Below, in pieces: positions 1 through 5,110 of a stretch of 5,110 bases of DNA. The stretch is from Coriobacteriia bacterium (GTDB lineage: Bacteria; Actinomycetota; Coriobacteriia; Anaerosomatales; PALSA-660): positions 1 through 5,110 of the forward strand of contig PKWR01000045.1 in NCBI GenBank assembly GCA_003133285.1. Direction: 5' to 3'. Below the pieces are notes generated by a model. The model was not told where the DNA came from. It did not search any database and worked only from the letters and a program-made list of their open reading frames with translations. The translations under genes and the position numbers were made by a program. Position 1 is the first letter of the stretch. Each line of letters begins with the position of its first letter.

Positions 1-1323
1 GCGTACGGGGAGGCCTCGGGGCGGGTCACCGTGACCTCGTTCGACGGCCTGCGGGGCCGCAGCTTCGACGCCGTGATCCTCGGCGGGCTGACGGCGGGGG
101 AAACGCCGAGGCGGGGGACCGACGACCGTCTGGAGGGCGACGCAGTGCTCGGGGCGCTGCGCGCGCTGGGTCTGGAGTCCGACCCCGACGAGCAGCCGCG
201 GATGGAACGCCTCGCGTTCTACCTTGCGGCGACCGCCGCGACGAGGTCGCTCACCCTCGTGCGCCGGGAGACCGACGAGGAGGGCCGTCCCCTCCGCGCC
301 TCCGTCTTCTGGGAGGAGTTCCTCGACCTCTACCGCCAGCCGGGTGCCCCGATCGAAGAGTGCCCGGGGCTGCCGCAGACCGTCGTGCGGGCCCAGGAGG
401 ACGACGGGGCCGTCCGGGGGGTGTTCTGCGCCGCGCGCGGTCTGCTGTCCGACACGGCGGCCCTGGCGACGTTGGCGACCATAGACGCGGTCAGCCCCGG
501 CGACGTCGAGCGCTACACGGCGTGCCCGTACCGCTGGTTCGTGGAACGCAGGCTGCGTCCGCGTACGCCCGATGCCGAGGTGGACGTGATGGTCGCCGGG
601 TTGGCGACACACAATGCGCTCTCGGCGTTCTACAAGGAATGGACGGCCGACGGCTCGCGCCCGCGCGTGACCCCGGAGCGTCTGGGAGAGGCCCTCGCGC
701 TCGCTCGCGTCGCCGTCGGCAGGGCGATCGCCGACTCGCCGGCACCATCCACCCTCGACGAGGAGTGGTTGCTCTCCTCCGTCGAGCCCGCGGTCCTGCG
801 ACTGGTGGAGCGTGACGCGCGCTTCCTGCCCGACTACGCCCCTGCCGAGTTCGAGTGGTCCTTCGGCCTCGAGGATGGCGACGAGCCGATCGACCTGGGC
901 GGCGTGAGGATCAAGGGGAGGGCGGACCGCATCGACATCGGTCCGCAGGGCCTCATCGTCATCGACTACAAGCGCAGCAAGGCCAAGTCCTACGCTGAGA
1001 TGGGCCGGGAGGGCCTCGTCCAGCTGCAGCTCTATGCGCTCGCCGCATCGCTCCGGCTCGGGATGCCCGTCGCGGGCGGGCTGTACCGCAGCCTGTCGAC
1101 GGGAGGCGATCGCGGCTTCGTGTCCGGGACCGTCGTCGGATCCTTCTTCGCCAACGACGTCGTGGAGCCCGCGGCGATCGACGTGCTGCTCGAGCAGGCG
1201 GTCGTGACCGCCCGCGCCGCTTCGGAGGGCATGAAGGCGGGCGACATCACGCCGTCCCCGGACGCGACACGCTGCGCATACTGCTCGGCACTCCCGTTCT
1301 GCCCCGAGGGGATCGGAGCATGA
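1..1323 (+). CDS. addB: AddB/RexB-like ATP-dependent nuclease subunit, 5'-truncated by the window edge
   Basis: This is the C-terminal ~440 residues of a helicase-nuclease subunit that partners the next gene in processing double-strand DNA ends. The frame is open from base 1. The GTG at 31 lies inside a conserved motif, so it is probably internal and the true start is off the window. B. subtilis AddB is about 1,160 residues, so roughly the last third is visible. Bases 25-115 encode a degenerate motif V-like stretch (VTVTSFDGLRGRSFDAV, then a GL-x-AGETP element), as in AddB proteins. A motif VI-like segment follows (YLAATAATR, Arg at 244). The PD-(D/E)XK nuclease has its His at 610 (GLATH), Asp at 925 (GRADRID), Asp at 964 and Lys at 970 (IDYK), and QLQLY at 1021-1035. 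A cysteine at 523 (ACPYRWF) plus C-x2-C-x5-C at 1273, 1282 and 1300 matches the AddB 4Fe-4S signature. All catalytic residues are present. The family is confident. The AddB name, rather than an AdnA-like subunit, is inferred because the helicase core is not visible. Confidence 0.87.
   Translation, partial: AYGEASGRVTVTSFDGLRGRSFDAVILGGLTAGETPRRGTDDRLEGDAVLGALRALGLESDPDEQPRMERLAFYLAATAATRSLTLVRRETDEEGRPLRASVFWEEFLDLYRQPGAPIEECPGLPQTVVRAQEDDGAVRGVFCAARGLLSDTAALATLATIDAVSPGDVERYTACPYRWFVERRLRPRTPDAEVDVMVAGLATHNALSAFYKEWTADGSRPRVTPERLGEALALARVAVGRAIADSPAPSTLDEEWLLSSVEPAVLRLVERDARFLPDYAPAEFEWSFGLEDGDEPIDLGGVRIKGRADRIDIGPQGLIVIDYKRSKAKSYAEMGREGLVQLQLYALAASLRLGMPVAGGLYRSLSTGGDRGFVSGTVVGSFFANDVVEPAAIDVLLEQAVVTARAASEGMKAGDITPSPDATRCAYCSALPFCPEGIGA
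1306..1311 (+). promoter_or_regulatory. Ribosome binding site for the AddA-like gene
   Basis: GAGGGG lies 8 bases before the ATG at 1320, a good purine-rich match to the anti-Shine-Dalgarno sequence at normal spacing. It sits inside the last codons of the upstream nuclease gene. It supports the ATG at 1320 as the start, as does the Q-motif-like stretch (LNSGQQAAV) beginning only six residues into the protein. Confidence 0.7.
1320..1323 (+). other. ATGA start/stop overlap between the AddB-like and AddA-like genes
   Basis: The ATG of the downstream gene (1320-1322) overlaps the TGA stop of the upstream gene (1321-1323). Such four-base overlaps are a classic arrangement for translational coupling. 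Here it would favour balanced synthesis of two subunits of one complex. There is no room for a separate promoter between the genes, although one inside the upstream gene cannot be excluded by eye. Confidence 0.9.
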
Positions 1324-4300
1324 GCGTCTCCGAGCTCAACAGCGGACAGCAGGCGGCGGTCTCCAGCGCCTCTCGGCGGGTCGTCGTCAGCGCCGGCGCG
1401 GGATCCGGCAAGACCCGCGTCCTGGCCGTGCGCTTCGCCGATGCGGTCTTGCTGGGCGAAGCGGGTGGCGAGGCGAGGCCCATGCGCTCGGTCTTGATGA
1501 TCACATTCACCGAGAAGGCGGCGGGCGAGCTCGTGGAGCGCGTCCGCCGGGTCTTCCTGGAGCGCGAGCGGCCGGACCTCGCTCGGGAGGTTGACGGAGC
1601 GTGGATATCGACGATCCACGGGTTCTGCGCGCGTATCGTGCGCCGTCACGCGCTCGAGCTCGGGATAGATCCCGGTTTCGGAGTGCTCGTCGACCCCCGG
1701 GTCGGCGTGGTCCGGCGGGAGGCGTTCGAGCGGGGGATGACCGAGCTCTTGGCGAACCAGCGGGTCGCGCGCCTCATGGACCTGCACGGCCCCGAGGTCC
1801 TTCGCAAGACGGTGCGGGCCTCCTACGATCGCGTGCGCTCGATGGGAGCCGACGTGGCGGACGTGGTGCCGTGTGCGCCGTCCGACCTGGCCGCGGCGCT
1901 TCGGGTCCTGTCTCCGTCCCTGCGTGACACAGTGGCCGGATACGGGGCTCTGACGGCCAACGCGACCATCGACTCCAACACATCGAAGTATACGGAGGCC
2001 CTCGCGGTCTCCGAGCGCCTGGCCGCGGGGACGATCGATCGTGACGCCGCGCTCGAGGCCGCAGCCCTGCACGACAGGTACCACGGCGCCTTGCGGGGCC
2101 GCGAGGAGACCACGCAGCTCACCGGCGCGGCGAACGAGGCGCTGGACGCGGCGTCCCGGGCCGGGGTCGACGTGCTGGCGGCCGAGGACGCAGCGTCGTG
2201 GCTCGAAGTCATGACCGCCTACGGCCGGTCCTACGAGGAGGCGAAGGCGGCGCTCGGCGTCCTCGATTTCGAGGATCTGCAGCTCCTGACGCGCCGCCTG
2301 TGGCGCGAGCGTCCGGAGTCCGCGGCGCGCTACGAGAGGCAGTTCGCGCAGGTCATGATCGACGAGTTCCAGGACACCAACAACCTGCAGTTCGAGGCGA
2401 TCAGGCCCGTCGCCGGACGAGGGCTGTGTCTCGTGGGGGACGTGCAGCAGTCGATCTACCGTTTCAGGGACGCCGACGTGGGCCTGTTCGTCGACCAGCG
2501 CCGGTCGGCCGAGGCGGCCGACGATGGTGAGTCGTGCCGGCTCGCGGTCAATTACCGGTCGCATCCGGACGTGCTCGCCACGCTCAACGGTCTCTTCGCG
2601 CGTCCCGGGTTCTTCGGTGTCGACTACCTGCACCTCGATGACGCCGGCGAGCACCCATCGACAGTGATGTGGCCGGCAGGGGAGCCGCGCACCGAGGCGA
2701 TCCTCGTCGACAAGTCCGGGTGGGAGGGCAACGCCTGGCGTGAGGCGGAGGCCCGCGCGTTGGCGCGCCGCCTGCGCGGACTGGTCGACGAGGGCCGCAT
2801 GGCGCCCGACGACATCGTGGTGCTGGTGCGTGCGATGACGACGGCGCCGCCGTTCGTGGACGCCCTCCGGGCGGTGGGCTTCGAGGTCTACGCGGGGGAC
2901 ACCGGCGGCTTCTACGCGACTCCCGAGGTGGCCGACGTGCGCTCCCTGCTGCGGGTGCTCGCCAACCCCCTCGACGGCGAGGGCGTTCTCGGGCTGCTCG
3001 CCGGCGGGCTGGGCGGCCTCTCCGACGACGCCCTATGCCTGTTGGCGGCGTCGAGGCCGGACCACGACCTGTGGGCGGCGCTACCCTCCGCGGCGGGACT
3101 GGGCCTCAGTGAGCCCGAAGCCCGGCGCGCCGCGCTCGTGCGCGAAACGATCGATCTGCTGCGCGAGCGGCAGGGGCGCATCCGCCTCGCCGACGCGATC
3201 CTCTACGCGATCTCGGCGCTGGGTCCCGGCGGGGGCTGCTTCTCGCGCAGAGGGGCTCGCGGCAACCTCGGGAAGGCGGCACGCCTCGCGGCCGAGTTCG
3301 AGCAGTCCACTCCCGCCGACCCGGCAGCCTTCCTGCGCTACCTCGCGGACCGGGAGACCTACGTCCGCAGGGAGCCCGCGGTCACCACCGCGGTCGAGGG
3401 GTCGGGGGCCATGCGGGTCATGTCCGTGCACGGGGCCAAAGGTCTCGAGTTCCCCGTCGTGGCGGTGGCCGACCTCGGGCACGGCTCGGCGCGCTCGTCG
3501 GACGCCTTCATGGTCGTCCGGAACGGCGGGAAGCTTGTTGCGGTCGCCAACGTGAGCAAGGCCGCGCCCGACAAGGCGCCCAAGGCCTCTGCATGGAAGC
3601 GCGGCGACGAGGAGGACGAGCGCCTCGACCTCGAGGAGTCCAAGCGGGTCTTCTACGTCGCATGCACGCGCGCCGAGCAGGCGCTGTTCCTCACCGGGTC
3701 GGCGCGCCTCGACAAGGCGCCCGGCGACAAGACCGACGTTGACCGGCTCCGTGCGGCGATCGACGAGGCGGGACCGGAGGGGGTGCCGGGGCTCGCCGTG
3801 ACCGAGATCACGGCCGCGGACGAGGACGGCCAGCGGGTGACAGGGGAGACGCGACCGCTCACACGGACCGCGAGCCAGGCTGCGGCCGCGACCTCGACGA
3901 CGGTCTTGCGCGACCCTGAACCCATCGCCGTTCCTGCGGAGACCTCCTACACCGCACTTGCGCTCTACGAGAAGTGCGGCTACCGCTTCTTCGCCGAGCG
4001 CATGCTCGGCGTCGGCTCGATCGACTCGGCCCAGGGAGAGGACCCGCGCGCCCTGGGCTCCGCTCTCCACGGCGCCCTGCAGACGCTCGCGGAAGGTCGC
4101 CCCGTCGACGCGGCGCGCCTCCGCGCCCTCGCGTCGGCGCATCGGCTCGCGCCCGGGGCGATCGATCGCCTGCGTACGGCCGTCGACGCGTTCGCGGCTT
4201 CCGCGGCGGGACGCCTGCTCGCGGAGGGACGCGCCGAGGTCCCGTTCGCGATACGCGTCGACGGGGGGATCGTCGCCGGCAACATGGACCTGGTGGTCCG

Positions 4301-4658
4301 TGACGGCGACCAGGCCACCGTCATCGACTACAAGACCGGGCGGACGGGTGCGCCCGACGCGAAGCGCTACGCCTCGCAGGCGGAGGTCTACGCACTGGCG
4401 CTGCTCGTCGGCGGCTGCACCGCAGTCACCGTCCGGTTCGTGCGCGTGGAGGACGGCTGCGACGAGACGCCGTTCGTCTTCACCGCGAGCGACCGCGCAG
4501 GGATAGCGGCGCGGATCGCGCATGCATTCGCGCGCATGTCCCGCGGCGAGTTCGAGCGACTGCGCTCGTTCGACGCGGCCGTCTGTCCCGACTGCCCGGT
4601 ATCGGGCGGGCTGTGCCCGGTGACCCATCCGGGGGCACGGGCTGCGCGCAGCCGCTAG
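1320..4658 (+). CDS. addA: AddA/RexA-like UvrD-family helicase-nuclease (complete)
   Basis: This is the motor and nuclease subunit of an AddAB-type complex, which unwinds and resects double-strand DNA ends in the cytoplasm for RecA-mediated repair. The 1112-residue protein carries every SF1A helicase motif in order: Q motif at Q10-Q11, Walker A AGAGSGKT (25-32, Lys31), Ia TFTEKAAGEL (62-71), Ib STIHGFC (97-103), II/Walker B IDEFQDT with D348-E349, III GDVQQSIYRFR (373-383), IV NYRS (411-414), V SVHGAKGLEF (702-711), and VI RVFYVACTRA with Arg784. An Ala/Thr-rich linker (about 832-874) leads to a RecB-type nuclease with H917 (GSALH), D990 (GNMDL), D1003 and K1005 (IDYKTG), and Q1020-x3-Y1024. 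C886 (EKCGYRFF) with C1089, C1092 and C1099 forms a second iron-sulfur-like set, which B. subtilis AddA lacks. The protein is slightly shorter than typical AddA (about 1,200). The start is fixed by the Shine-Dalgarno sequence and the ATGA overlap. An AdnB-like or generic RecB-like subunit is the alternative name; the helicase-nuclease role is near certain. Confidence 0.95.
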   Translation: MSVSELNSGQQAAVSSASRRVVVSAGAGSGKTRVLAVRFADAVLLGEAGGEARPMRSVLMITFTEKAAGELVERVRRVFLERERPDLAREVDGAWISTIHGFCARIVRRHALELGIDPGFGVLVDPRVGVVRREAFERGMTELLANQRVARLMDLHGPEVLRKTVRASYDRVRSMGADVADVVPCAPSDLAAALRVLSPSLRDTVAGYGALTANATIDSNTSKYTEALAVSERLAAGTIDRDAALEAAALHDRYHGALRGREETTQLTGAANEALDAASRAGVDVLAAEDAASWLEVMTAYGRSYEEAKAALGVLDFEDLQLLTRRLWRERPESAARYERQFAQVMIDEFQDTNNLQFEAIRPVAGRGLCLVGDVQQSIYRFRDADVGLFVDQRRSAEAADDGESCRLAVNYRSHPDVLATLNGLFARPGFFGVDYLHLDDAGEHPSTVMWPAGEPRTEAILVDKSGWEGNAWREAEARALARRLRGLVDEGRMAPDDIVVLVRAMTTAPPFVDALRAVGFEVYAGDTGGFYATPEVADVRSLLRVLANPLDGEGVLGLLAGGLGGLSDDALCLLAASRPDHDLWAALPSAAGLGLSEPEARRAALVRETIDLLRERQGRIRLADAILYAISALGPGGGCFSRRGARGNLGKAARLAAEFEQSTPADPAAFLRYLADRETYVRREPAVTTAVEGSGAMRVMSVHGAKGLEFPVVAVADLGHGSARSSDAFMVVRNGGKLVAVANVSKAAPDKAPKASAWKRGDEEDERLDLEESKRVFYVACTRAEQALFLTGSARLDKAPGDKTDVDRLRAAIDEAGPEGVPGLAVTEITAADEDGQRVTGETRPLTRTASQAAAATSTTVLRDPEPIAVPAETSYTALALYEKCGYRFFAERMLGVGSIDSAQGEDPRALGSALHGALQTLAEGRPVDAARLRALASAHRLAPGAIDRLRTAVDAFAASAAGRLLAEGRAEVPFAIRVDGGIVAGNMDLVVRDGDQATVIDYKTGRTGAPDAKRYASQAEVYALALLVGGCTAVTVRFVRVEDGCDETPFVFTASDRAGIAARIAHAFARMSRGEFERLRSFDAAVCPDCPVSGGLCPVTHPGARAARSR
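4640..4653. repeat. 14-base perfect palindrome at the convergent gene ends
   Basis: GGCTGCGCGCAGCC reads the same on both strands and lies in the last six codons of the addA-like gene, just past the rlmN stop on the other strand. As RNA it could fold into a five-pair GGCTG/CAGCC stem with a CGCG loop from either transcript. No U-tract follows in either direction, so an intrinsic terminator is not shown. It also encodes the Ala-Arg-rich tail of the protein, and short palindromes are not rare in DNA this GC-rich. Confidence 0.4.
4655..4658. other. Shared CTAG carrying the stop codons of both convergent genes
   Basis: The addA-like gene stops with TAG at 4656-4658, and rlmN stops with TAG read on the minus strand at 4657-4655. 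Both stops are therefore encoded by one self-complementary CTAG, and the genes overlap tail to tail by four bases. There is no intergenic space for a terminator, so each transcript must end inside or beyond the neighbouring coding region. Confidence 0.95.
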
Positions 4659-5110
4659 GCCTCCGTGCCGGCGCCCGACGCGTCCGTTTCGACCCGCTGT
4701 CGCAGCTGGCCGCAGGCCGCGTCGATGTCCGAGCCGCGTTCGACGCGTACCGAGACCTCGATCCCGGCGCGCTGCAGCGTGTCTCGGAAGAGGCGGATGC
4801 GATCGGCCACCGATCGGTCGAGCCCCGCGCCGGTCACGGGGTTCACCGGGATCAGGTTCACGTGGACGAGCATCCCGCGAGCGAACGCGAGGAGAGCTTC
4901 CAGCTCCGCGTCCGTGTCGTTGACGCCGGCTGCCAGCGCGTACTCCAGCGTAGGCCGACGTCCCGAGCGCTCCGCATACGCGACGAGCGTCTCTCGCAGC
5001 GCGGGGAGCGCGACGCCCCGAACGCCGGGCATCAGGCGGTCGCGGGTCTTCTGCACGGCGGAGTGCAGGGAGACGGCGAGGGTGAACTGCTCCGGCTCCT
5101 CGCCGAAGCG
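4655..5110 (-). CDS. rlmN: RlmN, dual-specificity 23S rRNA A2503 / tRNA A37 C2-methyltransferase, C-terminal part
   Basis: RlmN is a radical-SAM enzyme that methylates C2 of adenosine 2503 in 23S rRNA and of A37 in some tRNAs, tuning peptidyl-transferase fidelity. The last 151 residues are visible, out of about 350-380 in the family. The frame stays open to base 5110, so the start and the CxxxCxxC [4Fe-4S] motif lie outside the window. Visible family landmarks are LAVSLHSA (about 5080-5057), RDRLMP, the LEYALAAGVND segment, HVNLIPVNPV, and the C-terminal GSDIDAACGQL. The cysteine at 4714-4712 corresponds to the catalytic methyl-carrier Cys355 of E. coli RlmN. The GTG at 5056 is internal to the conserved barrel and not a start. 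After the AACGQL motif comes a short tail rich in small and acidic residues. The resistance paralogue Cfr shares the Cys motif, but nothing in the context suggests it. The gene converges on the addA-like gene and is not part of its operon. Confidence 0.96.
   Translation of the reverse strand, partial: RFGEEPEQFTLAVSLHSAVQKTRDRLMPGVRGVALPALRETLVAYAERSGRRPTLEYALAAGVNDTDAELEALLAFARGMLVHVNLIPVNPVTGAGLDRSVADRIRLFRDTLQRAGIEVSVRVERGSDIDAACGQLRQRVETDASGAGTEA

Noticed and set aside
31..33. GTG at 31 as the real start of the first gene
   Set aside because: The frame is open to base 1 and the GTG falls within a conserved motif V-like strand (RVTVTSFDGLRG), so it is an internal valine codon of a truncated gene.
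1032..2654. A 540-codon open frame on the minus strand opposite the addA-like gene
   Set aside because: Within the addA-like gene it is in codon-for-codon antisense register. It stays open because TTA, CTA and TCA codons are rare in this high-GC gene. The translation is rich in Arg, Val and His with no recognisable domain, and the plus strand encodes an unmistakable helicase.
3663..3674. Cysteine in helicase motif VI (YVACTRA) as an unusual change
   Set aside because: A small or hydrophobic residue at this place varies in the family, and ACTRA is a common version in RecB/AddA-type proteins. The essential Arg784 is present.
3081..4628. A 515-codon open frame on the minus strand opposite the addA-like nuclease half
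   Set aside because: It is the same antisense-register shadow, with no domain signature and no plausible start context, lying opposite conserved motifs V and VI and the nuclease domain.
5054..5056. GTG at 5056 (minus strand) as the start of a short 133-residue protein
   Set aside because: The reading frame continues to the window edge with the conserved RlmN LAVSLHSA segment directly upstream, so this is an internal codon of rlmN.
1..5110. Search for CRISPR arrays, tRNA or rRNA genes, insertion sequences and a novel defence system
   Set aside because: No spaced direct repeats, tRNA-like folds, terminal inverted repeats or transposase motifs were seen. All sequence is accounted for by three conserved housekeeping genes. 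AddAB-type enzymes do degrade phage DNA ends, but nothing here marks a dedicated defence locus.

Overview
This window comes from a high-GC bacterial chromosome (roughly 70% G+C by eye, with strong G/C preference at third codon positions). It is coding almost end to end, and no stretch over 300 bases lacks a gene. The layout fits a high-GC lineage such as an Actinomycetota (for example a deep-branching class like Coriobacteriia). That placement is only a guess from composition and gene order.

Region 1 (1-1323, +) is the C-terminal third of an AddB/RexB-like subunit whose beginning lies left of the window. It shows a degenerate helicase-like end followed by a PD-(D/E)XK nuclease with a four-cysteine iron-sulfur signature. 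Region 2 (1320-4658, +) is a complete 1112-residue AddA-like UvrD/RecB-family helicase-nuclease. All its SF1 helicase motifs are intact, and it ends in a second PD-(D/E)XK nuclease. The two genes overlap by 4 bases (ATGA), with a good Shine-Dalgarno sequence inside the end of the first. They very likely form one translationally coupled operon encoding a heterodimer that processes double-strand DNA ends for RecA-dependent recombination. The complex would have one clear motor (AddA) and two nuclease sites, one for each strand.

Region 3 (4655-5110, -) is the C-terminal part of RlmN, the radical-SAM methyltransferase for 23S rRNA A2503 and certain tRNAs. Its 5' end lies right of the window. It converges on addA with no intergenic space: both stop codons are read from opposite strands of the same CTAG tetranucleotide.

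I found no mobile element, CRISPR array, RNA gene or clearly new system here; these are housekeeping repair and RNA-modification genes. The points most worth a second look are the Fe-S-type cysteine set in the AddA-like nuclease as well as the AddB-like one, the CTAG shared stop, and an excess of the palindrome CGATCG.
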